From Pseudomonas sp. GV085 (GTDB lineage Bacteria; Pseudomonadota; Gammaproteobacteria; Pseudomonadales; Pseudomonadaceae): a stretch of DNA of 64,000 bases. This document shows, piece by piece, positions 50,882 to 61,214 of the stretch; position 1 is the stretch's first letter, and every line of letters begins with the position of its first letter. The notes beneath the pieces were generated by a model. The model was not told where the DNA came from. It saw nothing but the letters and a program-made list of their open reading frames with translations, and ran no database searches. Both the position numbers and the translations under genes were made by a program. The DNA lies in assembly GCF_003050925.1 (NCBI RefSeq), contig NZ_QAOV01000020.1:29256-93255 (forward strand). Direction: 5' to 3'.

Positions 50882-50991
50882 TGTAGGAGCGAGCTTGCTC
50901 GCGAAGGACGCAAGTGCACCGCGGTTTTTCTGAATGACCGCGTCATCGTTGACGTTTTTCGCGAGCAAGCTCGCTCCTACAGGGGGACCGT
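50882..50991. repeat. REP element inside the transporter operon
   Basis: TGTAGGAGCGAGCTTGCTCGCGAAGG and its inverse, 110 bp, between the binding-protein and first permease genes. This position is common for hairpins that raise the level of the binding-protein mRNA. Confidence 0.85.
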
Positions 50992-51012
50992 GTCCTCCAA
51001 CTGGAGACTGAA

Positions 51013-51726
51013 ATGCCGGCAATGTTCGATCTGATCAATTTCACCGAGCAGGGATGGGGCAGTGCGCTGTTGAAGGGGCTCTGGATGACCCTGCAGATTT
51101 CCGCCGGGGCCTTTGTGCTCGGGCTGGCCATCGGATTGGTGGTGGCGTGCCTCAAACTGGGCGCGCCGAAGCCGATTGCAGCGCTGATGCGCGGCTACAC
51201 CACCTTGTTCCGGGCGGTGCCGGAATTGCTGCTGATTCTGTTGCTGTACTACGTCGGCTCCATGCTCCTCAATTCGCTGATGACCCGGCTCGGCTACGAC
51301 GTGGTGAATGTCAGCGGTCCGCTGGCGGCCATCGTGGTGCTGGGGCTGGTGCAGGGCGCGTACGCCTCGGAGATTTTCCGCGCGGCGATCCAGGCGATTC
51401 CCTTCGGCCAGATCGAAGCGGCCAAGGCATTCGGCCTGAACGGTTTCGGTCTGTTCCGCCGGGTCACGCTGCCGATCATGGCGCCTTACGCCATGGCCGG
51501 GATGGCCAACCTGTGGATCAACCTGATCAAGGACAGTGCGCTGATCAGCGTGGTCGGCACCAACGAGCTGCTGTACACCGCCAAGCAAGGCGCGGGGTCG
51601 ACGCGCCATTATCTGTTGTTCTACCTCACGGCTGCGGCGTTGTATTACGCGGTGACGTTGGTGTCGAACTATGTGTCGGGTCGGCTTGAGCGACGTATTC
51701 GTCGCTGGATGCCTCTTGTTGACTGA
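51013..51726 (+). CDS. Amino-acid ABC transporter permease 1
   Basis: A 237-residue HisQ/HisM-type permease with about five helices, the N-terminal GLWMTLQIS start, the RAVPELLLIL segment and the EAA loop (EIFRAAIQAIPFGQIEAAKAFGLNGF). GGAG precedes ATG 51013. It pairs with the next gene as a heterodimer. Confidence 0.9.
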   Translation: MPAMFDLINFTEQGWGSALLKGLWMTLQISAGAFVLGLAIGLVVACLKLGAPKPIAALMRGYTTLFRAVPELLLILLLYYVGSMLLNSLMTRLGYDVVNVSGPLAAIVVLGLVQGAYASEIFRAAIQAIPFGQIEAAKAFGLNGFGLFRRVTLPIMAPYAMAGMANLWINLIKDSALISVVGTNELLYTAKQGAGSTRHYLLFYLTAAALYYAVTLVSNYVSGRLERRIRRWMPLVD

Positions 51727-51744
51727 ACCGGCAGAGAGAATGAA

Positions 51745-52443
51745 ATGATTCCAGCGTGGATAGTTGAATACGCGGCACTGTTGGGCCGGGGGCTGCAAAC
51801 CACCCTCGGGATTCTGTTGGTCGCCAGTGTGTTCGGTTTTGTCCTGGCGGTGTTGGTGGCGCTGGCGCGGATCTCGAAAAACAAAGTGATCGCCAAGGTC
51901 AGCCTGTTCTACACCAGCGTGACGCGCGGTACGCCGTTGCTGATCCAGATCTACATTTTCTACTACGGCCTGGGCAGCCTGTTTGCCCAGTTCCCGCTGA
52001 TTCGCGGCAGTTTCCTCTGGCCGTACCTGCGCGACGGTTACTGGTACATCGTGTTCGCCCTGGTGGTGTCGGTGGGGGCCTATGTCGGCGAAGTGATTCG
52101 CGGTGGCCTGCTGGCGGTGCCCAAGGGTGAAATGGAAGCGGCCTCGGCGTTTGGCATGACCGCGCGCCAGTCCTTGCTACGGGTGCGTTTGCCCCGGGCG
52201 ATGCGCCTGTTGCTGCCGACCCTGGCCGGGGAAACCGTGATGCTGCTCAAGTCCACGGCATTGGCTTCGACCATCGCCGTGATCGACCTGTTGGGCGCCG
52301 CCAACGTGGTCCGCGCGCAAACCCTGCAGGTGTACGAACCCTTGTTGCTGGTAGCCGGGGTGTATGTCTGCCTGACATTCCTGATCGAAGCGCTGTTTGC
52401 CTTTGCCGAGCGGCGCGGGACGCCCGTACGCAGGTCGGCCTGA
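51745..52443 (+). CDS. Amino-acid ABC transporter permease 2
   Basis: A 232-residue permease of the same family, with GLQTTLGILLVASVFG, RGTPLLIQIYIFYYGLG and the EAA loop (EVIRGGLLAVPKGEMEAASAFGMTARQ). It lies 18 bp after permease 1 and completes the transporter. Confidence 0.9.
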   Translation: MIPAWIVEYAALLGRGLQTTLGILLVASVFGFVLAVLVALARISKNKVIAKVSLFYTSVTRGTPLLIQIYIFYYGLGSLFAQFPLIRGSFLWPYLRDGYWYIVFALVVSVGAYVGEVIRGGLLAVPKGEMEAASAFGMTARQSLLRVRLPRAMRLLLPTLAGETVMLLKSTALASTIAVIDLLGAANVVRAQTLQVYEPLLLVAGVYVCLTFLIEALFAFAERRGTPVRRSA

Positions 52444-52506
52444 TGAGTTCGACAAGGGTTGACCGCCGTCAGCGGCAACCTGGCGATGATCTTCGGCCGG
52501 CACGCG

Positions 52507-53142
52507 TCACAAGACGTCGTCTGTGCTGAATGCTCCGTGACGCAGCCCCTTTATCCAGCAACGGCAGATATGCAGTCCGTTGGCGGCGCTGAAGGTCTCG
52601 GGGTTCAGGCACCACTCGAGCCAGAGACCGTCGAGCATCGCCGATAAGCCGATGGCCGCCAGGCGCGTGTCGTGAATCACGAAGCCTTCGCTGGCGGCCA
52701 GCCCGTCGAGCAACTGGCGGATCAGGTCGAGGTAGGCGCGGTAGCTTTTTTCGTGGGACTGGCTGACGTGTTCGGAGTGACGGATCAGGCTCCAGAACAC
52801 CACCCACACGCCGAGCAGTTGCGGGTCCATGACCCTGGGCGAGAACGAGCCCTCCAGGAAGGCATCGATCTTTTGCGCGGGTGTCTGGGCCTGTTCGATT
52901 TCCTGGAGCAGGGCGGTGGTCAGTTCGCTCGCGAGCCGCTGGTAGGTCTCGGCGATCAGCGCCTCGATGCTGCCGAAGTGATGGTTGAGCAAACCCACCG
53001 AGACTCCGGCCTCGGTAGCAATGCGTCGCACGGAAATCCCGGCGTGACCGTCGCGGCCCAGGCAGCGCAGGGTAGCGGCCACCAGCATTTCGCGACGGTC
53101 CTCGGGTTCGGCGCGGCGGTTTTTCGGGGCATCGGTTGTCAC
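52507..53142 (-). CDS. TetR-family (BetI-like) regulator
   Basis: A 211-residue TetR protein with an N-terminal helix-turn-helix (ISVRRIATEAGVSVGLLNHHFGSIEALIAETYQ) close to BetI-type repressors, and a helical ligand domain. The start codon is GTG (53140-53142) after AAGGA. It is convergent with the transporter operon and divergent from the AstE-like gene. Near-identical dyads lie in both promoter regions, at 47953 and 53183, so it probably controls both units and itself. Confidence 0.88.
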   Translation of the reverse strand: MTTDAPKNRRAEPEDRREMLVAATLRCLGRDGHAGISVRRIATEAGVSVGLLNHHFGSIEALIAETYQRLASELTTALLQEIEQAQTPAQKIDAFLEGSFSPRVMDPQLLGVWVVFWSLIRHSEHVSQSHEKSYRAYLDLIRQLLDGLAASEGFVIHDTRLAAIGLSAMLDGLWLEWCLNPETFSAANGLHICRCWIKGLRHGAFSTDDVL

Positions 53143-53182
53143 AAGGCTGTCCTTGGGTGAGGTTTCACGATGCCGAGCTTAG

Positions 53183-53198
53183 TTGAACGTCTGTTCAA
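53183..53198. promoter_or_regulatory. TetR-type operator
   Basis: TTGAAC (53183-53188) and GTTCAA (53193-53198), a perfect dyad with a 4-base spacer, 41 bp upstream of the TetR start and 62 bp before the AstE-like start. Confidence 0.72.
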
Positions 53199-53259
53199 TC
53201 ACCAGCCTCGGCAGCAGCGATACAACGTTTTTCAAGGTTCATGACGGGAGGGAAAGCCA

Positions 53260-54276
53260 ATGTCGCAGGATATTTCGTTCAGTGTTCGCAACAACAACGG
53301 CGATGCCGTGCGGGTCGGTGCCTGGCGTTATGCAGGTGATGGCAGCGGGCCAAACGTGCACCTGCAGGCCGGCGTACATGCCGATGAAATCGCCGGGATG
53401 CTGGTGCTGCACCTGCTGATGCAACGACTGCAAACCGCTGAAAGCCAGGGCCGGCTCAAAGGCAACATCACCGTCGTGCCGCAGGCCAATCCGCTGGGCA
53501 TTGGGCAGTTCCGCCAGGGGCGGATTCTTGGCCGCTATCACGACGCGACCGGGCATAACTTCAATCGCTCGTTCGACCAGTCGGCGGCCATGGCGCGGCC
53601 TTCGACCTGCGTTCAGGAATGGCAAAAGAAACTGGTGCAACTGGCCGCCCCGGCCGATGTGATGCTCGACCTGCACACCGATGACGAGGCCTTGCCGTAC
53701 CTCTACGTACATCGCAGTTTCTGGCCCCGTGGTCGCGAACTGGCGGCGGCGATGAAGATGGACGTGGCGATCATCTGGGGTGACGGCGGTGATGGCTCTT
53801 TCGAGGAAACCATCATTGCCCCGTGGTTGAATGAAGGCGTCACCGAGCACCGCATGGCGGCAACGCTGGAGTTGCGCGGGCAGGGCGATGTCAGCGACCG
53901 TTTCGCCGAACAGGATGCCGAAGGGCTGTACAACTGGCTGTGCGGTTGCGGCGTCATTGACGAACAAAAGCCATCCGCTGACTGGCCCGTTGAGGCGGTG
54001 GAAATGGGCCACATGGAAACCATCATCGCGCCGCACCCCGGCGTGCTGATCTTCGAAAAGGAACTGGGAGATTTCGTCGAGGAAGGCCAGCGCTTTGCAC
54101 GAATTCTCGGGCGGCCGGGCGATCCGTCCTCCGAAGTGGTGCTGCGTGCCGAGCAAGCCGGGCGCATGGTCACGCGCTATCGCGACCGACTGATATCCCA
54201 AGGCATGGGCGTGGCGAAATTCACCGGCAGCCGGGTGTCACGCAACTGGAGTGGCGGGTTGCTCGACCCCAATTGA
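53260..54276 (+). CDS. AstE/aspartoacylase-type zinc hydrolase
   Basis: A 338-residue succinylglutamate desuccinylase/aspartoacylase-family protein, related to the one at 17114. Zinc ligands are in GVHADE and MLDLHTDDE, and the late TLELRGQGD segment holds the probable catalytic Glu. GGAGGGAAAG precedes ATG 53260. It shares the TetR operator with the fusion-transporter operon. A likely order is uptake of an N-acyl amino acid, deacylation by this enzyme and transamination by the fused enzyme; this is inference. Confidence 0.83.
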   Translation: MSQDISFSVRNNNGDAVRVGAWRYAGDGSGPNVHLQAGVHADEIAGMLVLHLLMQRLQTAESQGRLKGNITVVPQANPLGIGQFRQGRILGRYHDATGHNFNRSFDQSAAMARPSTCVQEWQKKLVQLAAPADVMLDLHTDDEALPYLYVHRSFWPRGRELAAAMKMDVAIIWGDGGDGSFEETIIAPWLNEGVTEHRMAATLELRGQGDVSDRFAEQDAEGLYNWLCGCGVIDEQKPSADWPVEAVEMGHMETIIAPHPGVLIFEKELGDFVEEGQRFARILGRPGDPSSEVVLRAEQAGRMVTRYRDRLISQGMGVAKFTGSRVSRNWSGGLLDPN

Positions 54277-54288
54277 TACGAAAGTGAT

Positions 54289-55554
54289 TCAGCGCAGCGG
54301 CCGAAACGCTGTGCGCAGTTCCTCGGTAAAGAGCTCCGGCTGTTCCCACGCGGCGAAATGGCCGCCTTTGGCAGCCTGATGGAAGTAGATCAGGTTGCTG
54401 TAGGCGCGCCTGGCCCAGCTCTCCGGTGGAAAATAGACATCATCGGGAAAGACTGTGACGGCCACCGGCAGTTTGATTTCGCCGGTCTTCTGTGCCGCAG
54501 AAAAAAGCGGACTGCGCCCTTTGTTTTCCCAATAGAACCGACTCGCCGAGGCACCGCTGTTCGTCAACCAGTACAAGGTGATGTCGTCCAGCACTTCATC
54601 CTTGCCTGGCGATTGCTGTGGGTCGGCGCCAAAAGTCCACTTGGCAAATCCCGGGTGACCGAGCATGAACGCCGCGAGGAATGCCGGGGAGTCCGTTACG
54701 CCGTAGCCGATCATTTGCGGCCGCGCGGCCATCATCGCGCTGTAGGCCAGGTTGCCCTGTTTAATGGATGCGGCCAGCGCGTCGTAGGTCGTGCGTTCCT
54801 GCTCGGAAAACCCCACAGGCGCGGGACCGCCGGCAGCGAGTGCAGCGGTCGCCTCCGGCGGGACCGTCGCTGGCAGGTTGAGGTGAATGCCCAGCAACCC
54901 GGGCACGGACTGGCGCGCCATGGCGCTGGTGATGGGACCGCCCCAATCACCACCCTGGGCGACGTAGCGGCTGTAACCCAATCGCTGCATCAATTGTCCC
55001 CAGATCCGCGCCACATGGTCCGGGTCCCATCCGGTTTCTGTCGGTTTGCCGGAGAAGCCGTAGCCAGGGATCGACGGAATCACCACGTCGAATGCATCCG
55101 CACCATTGCCCCCGTGAGCAGCCGGATCGGTAAGCGGGCCGACCACCTTGATGAACTCCAGTACCGAGCCTGGCCAACCGTGGGTCAGGATCATCGGTAA
55201 AGCATTCGGCTGCGGCGAGCGCACCCAGATGAAATGGATAGCGACCCCATCGAGGGTGGTCGTGTACTGGGGCAAGGCATTGAGCTGCGCCTGGGCCTTG
55301 CGCCAGTCATAGTTCGTGCCCCAGTAGCGAACCAGCTCTTGCAGTTTCGCCAGCTGTGCACCTTGCGATCGATCGGCCACCGTCTCCTTGTCCGGCCAGC
55401 GCGTTGCCGCGATGCGGTTACGCAGGTCAGTGAGTTGTTGATCCTGGATATCGACGTGGAAGGGCACAACGGCGTCGGCGGCGGGAGCGGCGCTCACGAG
55501 GGGCGAGTTGCACAGTGCGAGGGCCATTAGCAGGACGACGAAAGCAGATTTCAT
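54289..55554 (-). CDS. Exported epoxide hydrolase-like alpha/beta hydrolase
   Basis: A 421-residue protein with a signal peptide (to about PLVSAAPA), the epoxide hydrolase N-terminal domain (LTDLRNRIAATRWPD) and an alpha/beta hydrolase core: oxyanion HGWPGS, nucleophile Asp in GGDWGG, and a C-terminal histidine in KGGHFAAWEQPELF. It is much longer and of a different class than cytosolic haloalkane dehalogenases. Start is ATG 55552-55554 after GAGGAA. It ends 12 bp after the convergent AstE-like gene. The physiological substrate is unknown. Confidence 0.87.
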   Translation of the reverse strand: MKSAFVVLLMALALCNSPLVSAAPAADAVVPFHVDIQDQQLTDLRNRIAATRWPDKETVADRSQGAQLAKLQELVRYWGTNYDWRKAQAQLNALPQYTTTLDGVAIHFIWVRSPQPNALPMILTHGWPGSVLEFIKVVGPLTDPAAHGGNGADAFDVVIPSIPGYGFSGKPTETGWDPDHVARIWGQLMQRLGYSRYVAQGGDWGGPITSAMARQSVPGLLGIHLNLPATVPPEATAALAAGGPAPVGFSEQERTTYDALAASIKQGNLAYSAMMAARPQMIGYGVTDSPAFLAAFMLGHPGFAKWTFGADPQQSPGKDEVLDDITLYWLTNSGASASRFYWENKGRSPLFSAAQKTGEIKLPVAVTVFPDDVYFPPESWARRAYSNLIYFHQAAKGGHFAAWEQPELFTEELRTAFRPLR

Positions 55555-55753
55555 CTTCAATTCCTCGCTGGGAGGTATGCCTTCGTCCTTGCCCGGAGCT
55601 CAGGGGTGAAGGTCGATGCTGCTCCAGAGACTGATCCCGTTCGACGGGGCACGCAAGCAGGTTTATGCGAAGGATTGCACCGGGACGACCACCGGCGGGA
55701 AAGGGTGAGTCGATACTGGCTCAGCCCTTTTTAACTGACTGCCCCCAAATCCC

Positions 55754-55780
55754 TGTGGGAGCGAGCTTGCTCGCGATGGG
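55754..55780. repeat. Single REP unit
   Basis: TGTGGGAGCGAGCTTGCTCGCGATGG without an inverted partner, upstream of the epoxide-hydrolase gene. Confidence 0.8.
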
Positions 55781-55853
55781 CCGCGCAGCGGTCCCAAAAA
55801 TGGTAGCCGCACAACCCAACGCGAACAACATCACTCGTCGCAGTAGACGACAT

Positions 55854-56213
55854 CTACTCAGGCGGGTCGATTTGATCCAGCATCCGATTCGCCGTGATCT
55901 CCGCCAACATCACACTGTTGGAAATTCCCAGCAGGGCATTGCGCGATCCGCCGTCCAGATGATCCACCAACTGGTGCACCATCACATCGACCGAGGCCAA
56001 CGTCTCGACCAGATACACCATCAGGGTTTCAGTATCGGCCTCGGGGTCCACAGTAAACAAAGTGCTGGGTGTGCGTGGAGTGGCTTTGATGTCGGCAGTC
56101 GAGGGGACGTGGAAGGCGAGGGCGCGTTCGGTGGCCTCGTTGAGCTGTTTTGAGTCTGGTTCGTACGGGGATGCCGGATCGGTGTCCGGCGGGTTGGGGG
56201 TGACTTTGAACAT
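55854..56213 (-). CDS. DUF6124-family protein
   Basis: A 119-residue acidic protein matching the Pseudomonas DUF6124 pattern: MFKVTPNPPDTDPASPYEPDSKQLNEATERAL at the start, FTVDPEADTETLMVYLVETLASVDVM in the middle and LDQIDPPE at the end. No enzyme motifs. The gene is preceded by a long leader of unusual composition, as these genes generally are. ATG 56211-56213 is the conserved start. Confidence 0.82.
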   Translation of the reverse strand: MFKVTPNPPDTDPASPYEPDSKQLNEATERALAFHVPSTADIKATPRTPSTLFTVDPEADTETLMVYLVETLASVDVMVHQLVDHLDGGSRNALLGISNSVMLAEITANRMLDQIDPPE

Positions 56214-56570
56214 ATGCTTGCTTCTCTGATTGGGTGCCAACCCTCTTGCTGCTAAACGAGAAGGAGGCAGCTGTACGCAGGTTAGCAGACCGGGGAAGCT
56301 AGCAAAGCCGGCGCGCCCGAAGGCGCCCTGCGCACAGCCACCATCAAATGCAGGCATGGGAATACCTGACTGACAGGAGCTTGTGCACCTTGCTTACAAC
56401 CCCGGGCTGCTAAACCCGACCACTGATGGGCAGTGGCGCGGAAACGATAGAGACCAGGGGCAGGGCGCACAAGCCGGCGGATTCTGGCGTAACCGTAGGC
56501 AACGACGCAAGGTCTTGTAGCCCTCGGGAAATAACCTACAACCTTTTTAAACAAGCGCTCTTACGGACAT
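56214..56570 (-). other. Long conserved-looking leader of the DUF6124 gene
   Basis: About 350 bp read leftward, with many short inverted segments (for example GGGCGCCTTCGGGCGCGCC near 56320, and TTTAGCAGCCCGGGG near 56405). A 90-codon frame covers most of it, but its sequence (arginine- and cysteine-rich, no ribosome site) looks non-coding. From memory, similar leaders precede other DUF6124/DUF3077 genes in Pseudomonas. A structured RNA is likely; the type is unknown. Confidence 0.5.
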
Positions 56571-56592
56571 GAGCAACTGACTACCGGCTTTC

Positions 56593-56672
56593 GTGTATCG
56601 CTGTGTATCAGGGCGCGGCATCCGCATACAACCATACAAAACCAGCGCTTTACGGATACAGCCGGGATACAC
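56593..56672 (+). promoter_or_regulatory. Conserved promoter of the EGKCG gene, shared with the cupin gene
   Basis: GTGTATC twice with 10-bp spacing (56593-56599, 56603-56609), then CCATACAAAACCAGCGCTTT and two GGATACA units 11 bp apart, ending GATACAC at 56666-56672. It is nearly the same block as before the cupin gene at 44771-44857. Confidence 0.6.
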
Positions 56673-56790
56673 CAGCGGGGCCAAATAGACCTGCCAAAGC
56701 GAGATGCACCTCGCACCTCGCCACCAGGTTTATCACCCTTGTGGTACGACCAATAACGGTCCAGCCGCGCAAATGATCCGGAGTATCAAC

Positions 56791-57249
56791 ATGTCTCGTA
56801 TCCAGTCGAACAAAACCCGTATTGGCCTGATCGCTGTAGCACTGGTCGGCGGTATCAACTTCGCGTCCTCGGCGTTTTCCGCCGAAGCCTTGCCTCAGGG
56901 CTATCAACTGGCTTCCGCAGAAAAGACCAGCGAAGGCAAGTGTGGCGAAGGCAAGTGCGGTGCCGAAGCCAGCGCGCAAAAGACCCAGGCCGAGGGCAAG
57001 TGCGGTGAAGGCAAGTGCGGCGATGCGTCTTTCGCGCGCACCGACTCCGATGATGACGGCCGCGTGTCGCTCAAGGAACTGCTGGCGGTGGCGCCCAAGG
57101 GCACTGAGGAATTCAAGGCGATGGACACCAACGGCGACGGTTTCCTGTCCGAGGGTGAGGTGTACAAGTTCCGCACCAACCAGTTCATCTCCAACGGCAA
57201 GAAAGTACCGACCGAGCTGTTCACCAAGTTGAGCCAGGCTAAAGACTGA
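56791..57249 (+). CDS. EGKCG-repeat, EF-hand exported protein (HvfA/BufA2-like)
   Basis: A 152-residue protein. Residues 1-30 form a signal peptide. Four EGKCG motifs follow as two tandem pairs (48-57 and 68-77). The C-terminal half has two canonical EF-hand loops, D85-E96 (DSDDDGRVSLKE) and D112-E123 (DTNGDGFLSEGE). EGKCG motifs are the sites that DUF692 enzymes convert to oxazolone/thioamide in HvfA-type metallophores. Here they are joined to a calcium-binding domain. No maturation gene is adjacent; a DUF692-DUF2063 pair is at 27273-28863. GGAG precedes ATG 56791, and a good terminator follows. Confidence 0.85.
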   Translation: MSRIQSNKTRIGLIAVALVGGINFASSAFSAEALPQGYQLASAEKTSEGKCGEGKCGAEASAQKTQAEGKCGEGKCGDASFARTDSDDDGRVSLKELLAVAPKGTEEFKAMDTNGDGFLSEGEVYKFRTNQFISNGKKVPTELFTKLSQAKD

Positions 57250-57262
57250 TCGGCCGCAACGA

Positions 57263-57300
57263 AAAAACCCTTTCTGTGCTGACGCGCAGGAAGGGTTTTT
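57263..57300 (+). terminator. Rho-independent terminator
   Basis: AAAAACCCTT (57263-57272) pairs with AAGGGTTTTT (57291-57300), extended inward by several pairs including G-T. It ends the EGKCG gene. Confidence 0.9.
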
Positions 57301-57531
57301 GGCGTGGGTAGTAGTGGTTTGGTCGTCAGGCGCGAAATTGCACTGCACTTGAACACCGAATGCCTGCGCTAAAAGTAAAGGTTTCAATCCTCTCCATAAA
57401 TGGGGCATTACACCCACGAACGGGTGTTTTCCACCTAATTAGAGGGGTATTCCCCACACACCCTTCTCGCGTTTGAAACACTCAAAAATAGTTTATTAAT
57501 TTACCTGGACTTTTCCCCTTTCCTGGTGTGA

Positions 57532-57546
57532 TGGCTCATTAATTGC
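57532..57546 (+). promoter_or_regulatory. Sigma-54 (-24/-12) promoter of the multicopper oxidase gene
   Basis: TGGCTCATTAATTGC has GG and GC exactly 10 bases apart and fits TGGCnC-N5-TTGC. The gene start is about 90 bp downstream. It agrees with reports that mcoA in P. putida GB-1 depends on the NtrC-type activator MnxR. Confidence 0.65.
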
Positions 57547-57633
57547 GGCCCTCTTGTACCCGCAATAGCTGTGTCCCAGACATCCTGGCGACGGTGGGTT
57601 TCGCCAGACTCGATATGTCGCGAGGGGTGAAAA

Positions 57634-60759
<3,126 letters not shown>

Positions 60760-60791
60760 TGGCGCACTGAGTACAACTACGCTTTAGCGAT

Positions 60792-60812
60792 GAGGGCCTC
60801 ATTGAGGCCCTC
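60792..60812 (+). terminator. Possible terminator after mcoA
   Basis: GAGGGCCTCA and TGAGGCCCTC, a perfect 10-bp stem with one base between the arms, followed by only TTG. Weak as an intrinsic terminator. Confidence 0.5.
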
Positions 60813-60907
60813 TTGCTACAAGCGAATTAACAACTACCTGGTTGTCAAATCTCCAGAAGACCAGCATTTCAAGCCGTAGCTCGGAACTGGAGTTTCCATC
60901 GTCGACC

Positions 60908-60983
60908 AAAAATGGAACCAAAAATGGGGACGGATCTATTTTCTGAAAAATAAATCCGTCTCCATTTTCAGTCCCCATTTTCA
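60908..60983. repeat. RAYT-type palindrome, copy 1
   Basis: AAAATGGGGACGGATCTATTTT with an inverted partner AATAAATCCGTCTCCATTTT and a second TCCCCATTTT. Sequences of this GGGGACnGATTTATTT form are the substrates of REP-associated tyrosine transposases. Confidence 0.65.
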
Positions 60984-61214
60984 CGCTGGAACGGTGAGCA
61001 TCATGACATTGCGGCGACGCATTCGCTCAGCGCATTGCACTCACGCTTCCAAAAACTGCAACTACACTCGGTCTTGCTGGCCCAGAAGGATCGACGGCTG
61101 CCATAGGTTTTCGTTGGTCCCTGGTGGCCTGTATGGTTATTCGTGCACTCAACTTCGGCGCCCGGATTAACCACGCAGGCCACTGGAAAACTTTCTTCGA
61201 GACAAGGAGCAGTC

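Noticed and set aside
8324..55780. CRISPR-like repetition of GAGCGAGCxTGCTCGCGA
   Set aside because: Units are palindromic, dispersed and paired as inverted repeats with no regular spacers; these are REP elements.
56282..56554. 90-codon frame in the DUF6124 leader
   Set aside because: Arg/Cys-rich, no ribosome site, and it covers hairpin-rich DNA. Treated as a leader RNA.
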